Shown here one piece after another: positions 1 through 7,535 of a DNA stretch of 11,511 bases. The stretch is from contig JASHVT010000060.1 in assembly GCA_030039515.1 (NCBI GenBank), forward strand, positions 1 to 11,511. The letters are read 5' to 3'. Both the position numbers and the translations under genes were made by a program. Positions within the stretch are counted from its first letter, which is position 1. Each line of letters opens with the position of its first letter. The notes under the pieces were generated by a model. That model saw only the letters and a list, made by a program, of their open reading frames with translations. It did no database searches and was not told where the DNA came from. This stretch comes from Nitrososphaerales archaeon (GTDB taxonomy: Archaea; Thermoproteota; Nitrososphaeria; Nitrososphaerales; Gagatemarchaeaceae).

Positions 1-2
1 CG

Positions 3-2939
3 ATCAGCCCGTCATCCGCAAAGGTGGACTCTGGACAGTCGGTCTCATTTGCCGTCACGGCATCCATGGGCACCTCGCCGTACACTTACCAGTGGTCCAC
101 CGGGTCGAGCTGCGGGGCGCCCATCTCAGGGCAGACGTCCACCAAGTTCACGACGCCGGCGCTCTCTTCTAGCGCTTCGTTCTCGGTTGAGGTCAACGAC
201 AGCAGCACAGGGAGCCCTGCCTCGAGCTCCGAGGTGTGCGTGTCCGTCCCGGTGACTGTCACCCCGGCTCCCTCACCGGCCGTCAAGCTCCTGCCAGCTG
301 CCATAGACACGGGAGAGTCACCTACCGTCACGGCCGTGGTGTCATGGACTGGCGGGGCCGAGCCGTTCACAGTGACGCTCTTCTCAGGGACTAACTCTAA
401 CTGTTCGTCAGACACGACGAAGGCGACGGTCACCACACCGGCCTCGAACCCGATATCTGGAGTGACCGCACAGTCTGAGAACTTCACATTCCCCTCACCG
501 ACCACCTCCACATACTTCTGTGCCTCTGTCAAGGACAGCGCGGCCACCCCTGTAACGGCCTCGACCGTGACCGCTGAGTACTCCGTCAACCCAGCCCTCA
601 GCGGGGTCGCGATAGCCGTCTCGCCCGCGGCGATAGACTCGGGACAGTCCACGACCGCGAGCGCGACCGTCTCCTGGACCGGCGGCACGCCGCCTTACAC
701 AGTGACCCTCCACAGCGGGTCGAGTTCCACGTGCAGCGAGGACAGCGAGACCGTCGTCCTGCTCTCGGGAAGCGACCCTGCGGTCAACATCACCTCAGAC
801 TCGGTCCGTTTGACGTACCAGTCTCCAGGGTCAGACACATACTACTGTGCATCCGTCGCCGACAGCGCGGCTGCAGTCCCAATGGCCTCCGCGACAGCGG
901 AGCTGGCGGTCAACACCCCCCTGACGGTCCCGTCCATCTCGCTCAGCCCTACGACCCTCGACTCGGGCCAGTCGGGGACGGTGATGGCGTCGGTCAGCTG
1001 GTCGGGCGGTTCCGCGCCATACACAGTCACCCTTTACAGCGGCACTTCCAGCTCGTGCACGTCTGAGACGAACGCCGTGGAGGTCGTGTCCGGCTCCAAC
1101 CCGCAGACCGGCCTGACCTCGACCTCTGCCACCTTCGAGTTCGACTCGCCCTCCGCCTCGGGTTTCTATTGCGCCTCTGTCACCGACTCGTCGGCCGTGC
1201 CATACACTACGATATCCTCGGTCGCCGGTTTCACGCTGAACCCGGCCCTGACCGTGCCGTCGATCGCATCTTCTCCTTCGGCTCTCGACTCGGGAGAGAG
1301 CTCTTCGCTGTCCACGACCACGAACTTCTCCGGGGGGACCTCGCCTTACACCTGCACCTGGATGCAAGAGGCGCCCGGCGCGACGAGCTACACCGCCCTC
1401 GGGTCTCCCTTCAGCTGCACTCCGTCCTCTTCTCCCTCGACCGCCTCCGGCTCCCTGAGCACCGTCGGTACCTGGCACTTCGAGCTCCAGGTCGAGGACA
1501 GCTCGGGGACGCCTAAGACAGTCGTCTCTGCGCCCATCGCCGTCACGGTCGCGTCCGCTCTGTCGGACTCGTTCTCGATCTCCCCTGCTTCCCTCGACGC
1601 GGGCCAGACGACCACCGTGACCGCCACGGTGGCCTTCAGCGGAGGGACGTCACCCTTCACAGTCACGCTAAGGAGCGGATCAGGGACCACGTGCTCCTCA
1701 GATACCGAGACCGTCACCGTGACCTCGGGATCCAACCCTGCGACAGGGGCCACGGCCTCGCCTGAAACGTTCACCTTCAAGCCGCCGACCTCAGACACGT
1801 ACTACTGCGCGTCCGTCGAGGACAGCGCCCCGTCCCCCTCGACCGTTCTCACAGGGGCCTCGGAGTTCGCGATCAACCCCGCCCTCGCGGCCATCACGCC
1901 GGGCCTCTCCCAGACCGTGCTGGACGAAGGACAGTCGGTCTCGGTGACAGCCACCGTCACCTGGTCGGGTGGCACAGGGCCCTTCACGGTCACCTTCTAC
2001 AGCAGCCCGACATCCGCCTGTACCTCCTCGTCGAGCGTCGTAGTCGTGACCTCGTCCTCTAACCCTCTGACCGGCCAGACAGGCACGTCGGGCACGTTCA
2101 CCTTCGCGTCGCCCGCGTCGACGACCTACTACTGTTCCGTGATAGTGGACTCGTCAGACCCAAGGGTCACAGTCACCTCGTCCGCTGCGATCCTGACGAT
2201 CAACAGCCCCCTGACCTCGCCCGCGATATCCGGGCCCTCGGCGATAGACTCGAGCCAGACGGCGACCCTCTCGACGACAGCAGGATTCTCAGGCGGAACG
2301 TCATCCTACACCTGCCAGTGGCTTCAGGAGGCTCCTGGGGCGACCACCTACAGCGACCTTGGCACGGCCGCTTCATGTACCACGTCCTCCCTGCCCTCGG
2401 AGACCACGGCTGCCCTTGCCACGCTGGGGACCTGGCGCTTCGAGCTCGAGGTGACCGACAGCGCCACCACGCCGAACACGGCGGTCTCGGGAGTGGTCTC
2501 CACGAGCGTAGAGTCTGACCCGACAGTCACCAGCTTCACCCTCAGCCCGCAGACAACGGACACGGGCGTCCCGGTCAACGTGACCGCGACGGTCGACTGG
2601 TCAGGCGGGATATCGTCCTACACCGTGACGCTCTACAGCGGCTCCAGCGACACATGCTCCGGCGACACGGCCGTGGCGGCGGTCATAACAGGCTCGAACC
2701 CTGAGACGGGCGCGACCGGGAACTCTGCCACTTTCACCTTCACCTCGCCGTCGTCGGACACGTACTACTGCGTCACGGTGGTAGACAGCGCCCCCGTGCC
2801 CTACACCGCGACGTCCAGCGTATTGGAGTTCACGATCTCGAGCGGCCTGGCTATAGTCCCAACTCCCGCGACCCAGACGCCGACGGCCGTCTCATCTGGG
2901 TTCGTCACGCCACACTCGGACGCCTTATACGTTGAGTGA
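3..2939 (+). CDS. Giant Ig/PKD-like repeat surface protein, 3' part (5' end outside window)
   Basis: The reading frame is open from base 3 with no start or signal peptide in the window, so this is the C-terminal part of a larger gene. The GTG at 24 lies inside a repeat and is not a real start. About nine tandem repeats of roughly 105 residues begin near 27, 303, 635, 955, 1284, 1593, 1920, 2243 and 2558, each opening with a D-[ST]-G-[QE]-like motif and then [WF]SGGTSPYT. Most carry a Cys after YSGSSS and a second in YYCASV; two (from 1284 and 2243) instead carry YTCQWLQEAPG, a Cys about 23 residues later and TW.FEL.VTDS. The first repeat is of a third kind. Composition is Ser/Thr-rich with only about ten Lys+Arg in 970 residues. 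There is no C-terminal membrane segment or sorting motif. Likely an extracellular adhesive or coat protein (inference); the exact family is not recognised. The 3' end may be truncated. It converges on the gene at 2953-3447. Confidence 0.85.
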   Translation: MSPSSAKVDSGQSVSFAVTASMGTSPYTYQWSTGSSCGAPISGQTSTKFTTPALSSSASFSVEVNDSSTGSPASSSEVCVSVPVTVTPAPSPAVKLLPAAIDTGESPTVTAVVSWTGGAEPFTVTLFSGTNSNCSSDTTKATVTTPASNPISGVTAQSENFTFPSPTTSTYFCASVKDSAATPVTASTVTAEYSVNPALSGVAIAVSPAAIDSGQSTTASATVSWTGGTPPYTVTLHSGSSSTCSEDSETVVLLSGSDPAVNITSDSVRLTYQSPGSDTYYCASVADSAAAVPMASATAELAVNTPLTVPSISLSPTTLDSGQSGTVMASVSWSGGSAPYTVTLYSGTSSSCTSETNAVEVVSGSNPQTGLTSTSATFEFDSPSASGFYCASVTDSSAVPYTTISSVAGFTLNPALTVPSIASSPSALDSGESSSLSTTTNFSGGTSPYTCTWMQEAPGATSYTALGSPFSCTPSSSPSTASGSLSTVGTWHFELQVEDSSGTPKTVVSAPIAVTVASALSDSFSISPASLDAGQTTTVTATVAFSGGTSPFTVTLRSGSGTTCSSDTETVTVTSGSNPATGATASPETFTFKPPTSDTYYCASVEDSAPSPSTVLTGASEFAINPALAAITPGLSQTVLDEGQSVSVTATVTWSGGTGPFTVTFYSSPTSACTSSSSVVVVTSSSNPLTGQTGTSGTFTFASPASTTYYCSVIVDSSDPRVTVTSSAAILTINSPLTSPAISGPSAIDSSQTATLSTTAGFSGGTSSYTCQWLQEAPGATTYSDLGTAASCTTSSLPSETTAALATLGTWRFELEVTDSATTPNTAVSGVVSTSVESDPTVTSFTLSPQTTDTGVPVNVTATVDWSGGISSYTVTLYSGSSDTCSGDTAVAAVITGSNPETGATGNSATFTFTSPSSDTYYCVTVVDSAPVPYTATSSVLEFTISSGLAIVPTPATQTPTAVSSGFVTPHSDALYVE
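27..2850 (+). repeat. Nine tandem ~320-bp Ig-like coding repeats
   Basis: The protein-level repeat period is about 103-110 residues. Module order, naming kinds by cysteine layout, is C-A-A-A-B-A-A-B-A. Kind A has one Cys after the first hairpin and one in YYC about 38 residues later. Kind B has YTCQW with the partner Cys about 23 residues on. Kind C has [YA]QW or YAW, a Cys in the following SS.C, and a late Cys after DSS.GSPA. The copies are clearly paralogous in protein but well diverged in DNA, with short identical stretches only, so this is an old array rather than a recent expansion. Confidence 0.8.
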
Positions 2940-2952
2940 CGGCCGCTCAAGG

Positions 2953-3447
2953 TCACATCTCCAACAGGTACCGAAGCTTGACCCTCGCCAGGAGGAACAC
3001 AGCGAACCCCGCGAGGGAAATGATCATCAATATCTCGTTGGTGATCCCGGTCCCCTCCAAGAACTGGGTGGCATGCGCCGAAAAGGCCGTGGGCTGGAAG
3101 ACAAGGATGAGGGAACACCACGCGGCGACCCACAGGGATCCGCAGATCAGCGTCTCCAAGGCGGCCCTGATGTACTCGGAACTATCGTAGTCGTCAGGCC
3201 TCGGCCTGAACCTGAGGAAGTAGACCCCCAGGAGCGCGGTCAGGAAGCCTAGGACCGCCGCCGTCCCGGAAGACTCGAGGCTGTGCAGTCTGAAGCCCCA
3301 CTGGGAGCCGAGTATGAGAGGGCTCGGGTAGACCGCGTCCCCCTTGTACTCCGTCCCTCCTTTGATCAGCTCGGAAAGACCTTCGTCAGCAAATACGACG
3401 AGCCCGTATGAGAGCAATGCCAGTCCGGCGGCCAGACGGAGCTTCAA
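2953..3447 (-). CDS. Small four-TM membrane protein of unknown function
   Basis: A 164-residue protein with four hydrophobic segments at about residues 3-20, 60-79, 96-117 and 137-154. An acidic loop of about 40 residues follows TM1, and a charged loop (FRPRPDDYDSSEY, 80-92) lies between TM2 and TM3. Two Cys (102 and 111) lie in TM3. No catalytic or ligand motif is recognised, and no function is proposed. The start is a TTG at 3447. The frame stays open upstream to a TAG near 3523 without any other ATG, GTG or TTG, so TTG is the most upstream possible start, and the next in-frame TTG would remove most of TM1. It ends 13 bp from the stop of the convergent repeat-protein gene and is divergent from the gene at 3578. 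Neither neighbour is similar to it, so an operon role is unlikely. Real-gene status is supported by the clean TM periodicity and the tight packing. Confidence 0.72.
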   Translation of the reverse strand: MKLRLAAGLALLSYGLVVFADEGLSELIKGGTEYKGDAVYPSPLILGSQWGFRLHSLESSGTAAVLGFLTALLGVYFLRFRPRPDDYDSSEYIRAALETLICGSLWVAAWCSLILVFQPTAFSAHATQFLEGTGITNEILMIISLAGFAVFLLARVKLRYLLEM

Positions 3448-3472
3448 AGACGCACGGAGGCTGGTTTCCCGC

Positions 3473-3481
3473 AGATTAGGT
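3473..3481 (-). promoter_or_regulatory. Weak TATA-like element for the four-TM gene
   Basis: On the minus strand ACCTAATCT lies about 26-34 bp before the TTG at 3447, the distance expected for a leaderless archaeal transcript. The match to an archaeal TATA box is poor compared with the other promoters here, so this is tentative. Confidence 0.3.
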
Positions 3482-3545
3482 TTCTTCGGTGACGCTCGCG
3501 GGAGCAGACCGCCCGATGTGCGCTACTGTTGTCAGTACTCCAACG

Positions 3546-3555
3546 CTTAAATTAG
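3546..3555 (+). promoter_or_regulatory. Archaeal TATA box of the 1276-residue Ig-repeat gene
   Basis: CTTAAATTAG stands out in high-GC surroundings and its core lies at -31 to -24 relative to the TTG at 3578. This places transcription initiation at or next to the start codon, giving a leaderless mRNA. An in-frame TAA (3548-3550) lies inside the box, and no other start codon lies between it and the TTG. Confidence 0.7.
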
Positions 3556-3577
3556 CGAGGGGCCCGTTGGCAGAGGC

Positions 3578-6500
3578 TTGGTTACTCACTTTCCGGGCAG
3601 TCTTGGGACCGGACGCGGGCTGAAGGCCAAGAATCTACCCTCGACCGTTCTGTTGGCGCTCCTCGTCCTGTCATTCACGCTTGTCGTTCTCGCGTTCGTG
3701 CAGCCCGCCGCCGGTTCGACGCTCACGGTCGCCACTCCGACGGCCAGCCCATCGGCGGTGGGGGGCGGAGGCGCGACGACGCTCACGGCGGGATTCTCGG
3801 GAGGCACAGGCTCCTACACATGCCAGTGGCTGCAGCAGGCGCCGGGCGGGTCCTGGTCAGACCTCGGCTCGTCCTACGGGTGCACGTCTCCAGCGTCGGC
3901 GAGTTCAGGGCCGCTGTTCACAACCGGAACCTGGAGCTTTGAGCTCGAAGTGACCGCAGGCTCGACCGTGACCTCCAGCGCCGTGTCGGTCGGGGTCGTA
4001 GGCTCGCCGCCCCCCCTGACGATCTCTGCGGACGAGTTCGATGCGGGACAGGTAGTGTCTGTGACCGCGACGCTCTCATGGTCCGGCGGCACTTCTCCGT
4101 ACAGCGTAGAGCTATACAGCAGCACGACGTCCACGTGCGACTCTTCCTCGACGGTCGTCGCCGTGTCTCCAGGGTCCAACCCCCTGACCGGACTGACAGC
4201 GTCGCCTGCCGCGTTCGCGTTCCCATCTCCTGAGACTGACACCTGGTACTGCGGCGTGGTCACGGACCACATGGGCGTGACCGCCACCTCCCTGTCTGAG
4301 GAGATAACGGTCAACGCCGCCCTTACACGCCCGACGATATCGGTCACGCCTTCCACCGTCGACTCCGGTCAGGGCGTTGCGCTATCGACGACGACCTCCT
4401 TCACGGGGGGAACAGGCCCCTACACATGCCAATGGCTGTCGAAGGCACCCGGCTCGACATCCTACAGCAACTTCCTCTCCTCCTTCGCTTGCAGCGGAAG
4501 CGAATCTACCCCTTCGGGAGCCCTTTCGACCGTGGGGGTATGGAGCCTTGAGCTCCAAGTCACGGACAGCGCGTCAACTCCTGTCGTAGTTGTGTCTACC
4601 AATGCCGTCACTGTGACGGTCAACGCGGCACTGTCAGTCGCGACCCCGACCGCGTCTCAGTCGACGATTGACCAAGGCATGTCCTCGACCCTCTCCGCCA
4701 CGTTCGCCGGCGGGAGCGCGACCTACACGTGCCAGTGGAAGGCGGAGCCCCCTGGAGTGGGGTATTACTCCGACCTCGGCTCTTCCAGCGCCTGTGCCAC
4801 TCCTGACTCGAAGGTCGTCAGCCCAACCTACACCGGGGCGTGGTCATATGTGCTCGAGGTCACGGACAGCGCAGAGAACTCCGTCGCGTCCTCCTCGGTC
4901 ACCGTCAATGTGAACGCGCCCGTATCCGCGGGCGCGGTGACGCCTCCGGGCCCTGTCACCGTGGACTCGGGACAGAGCATTGACTTCAAGGCAGGCGCGT
5001 CAGGGGGGAGCGCGACCTACTACTACCAGTGGTTCTACGGCGCCAGTGCGACGTGCAGTTCTGACACACCCGACCCTGGGGCGACAGGGTCCACCTTCTC
5101 CTTCACGTTCGTTAGCACGGGCTCGTTCGACGTCTGCTACTCCGTCGCTGACTCGATAAGCCCGGCTTCGTCCGTCTATTCGGCCGCCGTCTCGGTCACG
5201 GTCCACGCCGCCATTGCCGCCCCCGCCCCCGGCGTCAGCCTTCCCATGGTCGACAGCGGCCAGTCGGTCACGTTCACCGCCGCTCCCACCGGAGGGACCT
5301 CGCCCTACGCCTACGCCTGGTACGCGTCAAGCACATGCACGGGCACCGCCGTGTCTGGCGCTACGAGCAGCACGCTGAGCCTCGCGCTTACCTCGACATC
5401 AGCCTACTACTATCTGGTGACCGACTCGTCGCAGGGGAGCCCTGCTGCGTCTGCCTGCTCGGCGGGAACCACAGTCACCGTAGAGCCAGACCCATCAGGG
5501 GTCGCGGTCTCCTTGACTCCCAATCCGATCGACTTCGACTCCCCGCCTGCCTCGCTGGCCGTCAAGGTCACATGGACCGGGGGAATCGCCGGGTCCGGAT
5601 ACACGGTCAACGTCACCAGCGGGTCTAGCCCGACGTGCTCCTCGGACACGGTGCCCGAGGCGTTCGCTGCCGGGGTGTCGGGAACTCAGGACACCTTCCA
5701 CCTGACCGTACCCACGTCGGACACATACTTCTGCGCGACCGTATGGGACGGGGCGGCGACGCCACTGTCCGCGTCCTCCCCGACGGTAGAGTTCGTGATC
5801 ATGGGGCACTTCTCCGCCGTCGCGCCGGGGCTCAGTCCTACCGTCCTGGACGCCGGGCAGGTGGCGCCCATCGCCGCCAGCCTTAGCTGGTCGGGCGGTA
5901 CGGCTCCGTACACGGTCACGCTCTTCAACGGCTCTAGCTCCAACTGCGCCTCCGACACGACGGTGGTGCCGGTGATCGGTGCTTCCGACCCGCTGACCGA
6001 CCAGACAGGCACGAGCGCGAGCATCAGCTTCGACGTGAACGCCACGACAGCCGGCGCGTCAATCTACTACTGCGTCTCGGTCACAGACCACTCGGGTCTG
6101 ACCACCGAAAGCTTGGCGTCCGTCATCGAAGTGAACACGGAGCTAGGGACCCCCACGCTCGCGATAACCAGCCCAGGGGCGAGCCCCGTGACCATCGACC
6201 TAAGCCAGGTGGTGTCGGTCACCGCCTCGTTCTCGAACACTGGGACCTTTCCCTACACCTGCCAATGGCAGGACGAGCAGCCCGGGTCGAGCACCTACGC
6301 GAGCCTGAACTCTGCGTTCGCATGCACCTTCCCGCAGAGCGCAACACTGACATCCGATCTTACGTCGATCGGTGGCTGGAACGTCAGGCTTGAGGTCACC
6401 GACGTCACCGGGTCGAAGAACTACTCGAACTCTGTCACGATAAACGTCAACTCCGACCCTGCCGTGCAGGTCCCTGCGATCACCCCCGCGGTCATAAACT

Positions 6501-7408
6501 CGGGGCAGACCGGAGTCGCCGCAATAGTCGTGTCGTTCTCGGGAGGGACGGGCCCCTCCTACACGGTGTCGCTGTACAGCGGCCCTAGCTCGAGCTCTTG
6601 CACTGGCTTCACCCTCGTGCAGAGCGGCGGAGGCCCCGACGAACTCGCATCAGGGAGCAACCCCCAGGCGGTGGCCAGCTCGCCGGCGACGTTCGACGTA
6701 GAGTACCCGACCTCCACCACGTACTTCTGCGCCGTGGTAACAGACAGCGCCACCACGCCGTTCACCGCCACCTCGACTCCTTCCGAGTTCATGGTCAACA
6801 GCCAGGACGACCCCAAGACGACCCTGTCGACCTCGTGCACCGTCGCTTCGAGGGACGAGTGGACCTGCCAGGCGACGCTGAAGGGCTTCACAGGGTCAGT
6901 CCTGGGAGAGTCGGTCAGCTGGTACAAGGCGTCAGGCTCCGGCGACGTGTCGTTCTCGCCTGAGTCTTGCTCGCTCAGCACCACGGGCAGGTGCTCCATA
7001 ACCGTCGCCGGGACGAAGGCAGGCCCGGTCGGACTGGAAACGGTCTACTTCGGCGACATATCCAACGCGGGCAGCATAGGCAAGGCGCAGCTCAGGGTCA
7101 GTCCGACAAACCCCGCGCTGGTCCTCTCCTGCACGAGCACCTCTGTGGACGTGGGCTCCTCGGTAACATGCACCGCGACCCTCAAGGGGTATGGCGCCTC
7201 GGTGTCAGGGGAGGAAGTGACCTGGACTGTCACCGGCAAGGGAGGCGCGACGCCCTCGACATACACCTGCTATCTATCGGCGAAGGGCACATGCTCAGTG
7301 ACCGTGACAGGCGACAAGACGGGCAAGGTGAGCGTAACCGCCTCGTACGCGGGGGACTCGCTGAACGCGGCGAGGACGACCGCGCGGACGCTTGTCGTCA
7401 AGCAGTGA
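3578..7408 (+). CDS. Secreted giant protein: ten Ig/PKD-like repeats plus two four-Cys Ig-like domains
   Basis: A complete 1276-residue exported protein. TTG 3578 is forced: the in-frame TAA at 3548 bounds the frame and no other start precedes the membrane segment. A basic N-region is followed by a hydrophobic segment at about 22-41 and a likely cleavage near QPAAG (45-46). Residues 47-1075 hold ten Ig-like repeats of three cysteine layouts in the order B-A-B-B-C-C-A-A-B-A, paralogous to those of the gene ending at 2939. Residues 1076-1176 and 1177-1276 are two different Ig-like domains with four Cys each, ending in a GD..NA strand, resembling the bacterial Ig-like (Big3_5-type) fold. There is no C-terminal anchor, so it is either released, held by its uncleaved N-terminal segment, or bound to the S-layer. 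Probably an adhesin or surface-coat protein; this is inference, and no enzyme motif is visible. It has its own promoter. The same four-Cys domains end the peptidase gene downstream. Confidence 0.88.
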   Translation: MVTHFPGSLGTGRGLKAKNLPSTVLLALLVLSFTLVVLAFVQPAAGSTLTVATPTASPSAVGGGGATTLTAGFSGGTGSYTCQWLQQAPGGSWSDLGSSYGCTSPASASSGPLFTTGTWSFELEVTAGSTVTSSAVSVGVVGSPPPLTISADEFDAGQVVSVTATLSWSGGTSPYSVELYSSTTSTCDSSSTVVAVSPGSNPLTGLTASPAAFAFPSPETDTWYCGVVTDHMGVTATSLSEEITVNAALTRPTISVTPSTVDSGQGVALSTTTSFTGGTGPYTCQWLSKAPGSTSYSNFLSSFACSGSESTPSGALSTVGVWSLELQVTDSASTPVVVVSTNAVTVTVNAALSVATPTASQSTIDQGMSSTLSATFAGGSATYTCQWKAEPPGVGYYSDLGSSSACATPDSKVVSPTYTGAWSYVLEVTDSAENSVASSSVTVNVNAPVSAGAVTPPGPVTVDSGQSIDFKAGASGGSATYYYQWFYGASATCSSDTPDPGATGSTFSFTFVSTGSFDVCYSVADSISPASSVYSAAVSVTVHAAIAAPAPGVSLPMVDSGQSVTFTAAPTGGTSPYAYAWYASSTCTGTAVSGATSSTLSLALTSTSAYYYLVTDSSQGSPAASACSAGTTVTVEPDPSGVAVSLTPNPIDFDSPPASLAVKVTWTGGIAGSGYTVNVTSGSSPTCSSDTVPEAFAAGVSGTQDTFHLTVPTSDTYFCATVWDGAATPLSASSPTVEFVIMGHFSAVAPGLSPTVLDAGQVAPIAASLSWSGGTAPYTVTLFNGSSSNCASDTTVVPVIGASDPLTDQTGTSASISFDVNATTAGASIYYCVSVTDHSGLTTESLASVIEVNTELGTPTLAITSPGASPVTIDLSQVVSVTASFSNTGTFPYTCQWQDEQPGSSTYASLNSAFACTFPQSATLTSDLTSIGGWNVRLEVTDVTGSKNYSNSVTINVNSDPAVQVPAITPAVINSGQTGVAAIVVSFSGGTGPSYTVSLYSGPSSSSCTGFTLVQSGGGPDELASGSNPQAVASSPATFDVEYPTSTTYFCAVVTDSATTPFTATSTPSEFMVNSQDDPKTTLSTSCTVASRDEWTCQATLKGFTGSVLGESVSWYKASGSGDVSFSPESCSLSTTGRCSITVAGTKAGPVGLETVYFGDISNAGSIGKAQLRVSPTNPALVLSCTSTSVDVGSSVTCTATLKGYGASVSGEEVTWTVTGKGGATPSTYTCYLSAKGTCSVTVTGDKTGKVSVTASYAGDSLNAARTTARTLVVKQ
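3713..6802 (+). repeat. Ten tandem Ig-like coding repeats with three cysteine layouts
   Basis: Repeats average about 103 residues. They begin with DSGQ-like motifs (visible at VDSGQ in several copies, degenerate as AVGGG in the first and LDAGQ or INSGQ elsewhere). Kinds are mixed: YTCQW repeats near 3800, 4420, 4720 and 6255; YT[VS].LY..C..YYC repeats near 4110, 5600, 5910 and 6560; and third-kind repeats near 5030 and 5310. The module order differs from the paralogue at 3-2939, which suggests module shuffling rather than whole-gene duplication alone. Confidence 0.78.
6803..7405 (+). repeat. Two tandem four-Cys Ig-like domains
   Basis: Each copy is about 100 residues and holds the pattern S-C, then [WV]TC.A.L.G[FY], a V[ST]W strand, C.LS..G.CS[IV]TV and a closing strand after Y.GD. 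The same four-Cys layout recurs three times at the end of the downstream S53 peptidase. Two disulfides per domain are likely in the extracellular space. Confidence 0.72.
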
Positions 7409-7535
7409 CCAGACAAAGGCATCTGGCGACCCGGTCGGTGCAAGCGGCACGATATGGCTCCCTCGCCGCATGCGAAGACGGCCCTAGGAGCCGATGCTCA
7501 CCTTCTTATAGAGGAACAGGATACAGCGCGCGGCT
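7409..7535 (+). other. Intergenic region between Ig-repeat gene and S53 peptidase gene
   Basis: This 127-bp stretch holds the promoter of the peptidase gene at its 3' end. A short CCAGA/TCTGG inverted repeat lies immediately after the upstream stop (7409-7426), but no T-run follows it, so I do not call a terminator. Nothing else was recognised. Confidence 0.45.
7503..7511 (+). promoter_or_regulatory. Archaeal TATA box of the S53 peptidase gene
   Basis: TTCTTATAG has its core at about -32 to -25 relative to the TTG at 7536, matching the geometry upstream of 3578. The in-frame TAG (7509-7511) closing the reading frame is part of the box. Leaderless transcription starting at the TTG is implied. 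Confidence 0.68.

Larger units (their letters stand above)
3448..3577. other. Divergent intergenic promoter region
   Basis: This 130-bp stretch separates two divergent TTG starts. It contains the weak minus-strand TATA-like element near 3477 and the good plus-strand TATA box near 3550. I see no small gene, RNA or clear operator palindrome in it. Confidence 0.5.

Noticed and set aside
24..26. GTG at 24 as start of the first gene
   Set aside because: The frame is open upstream to the window edge and the codon lies within a DSGQ repeat motif, with no signal peptide after it.
86..688. 200-codon minus-strand frame with a Val/Ala-rich protein
   Set aside because: It mirrors the plus-strand repeat sequence in the complementary frame; no signal peptide or independent motif.
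831..1478. Long antisense open frame (215 codons) opposite the first repeat gene
   Set aside because: It is Arg/Gly-rich with no domain signal, as expected for the complement of high-GC repeat coding sequence; the plus-strand frame has clear conserved repeats.
27..7405. Recent tandem DNA duplication or phase-variable repeat array
   Set aside because: Copies share protein motifs but little continuous DNA identity (for example only an 18-nt exact match between 2457 and 6743), so slippage-based variation is unlikely.
7409..7426. CCAGA/TCTGG inverted repeat after the Ig-repeat gene as a terminator
   Set aside because: The stem is only 5 bp with an 8-nt loop and no T-run follows; archaeal termination usually depends on T-runs.
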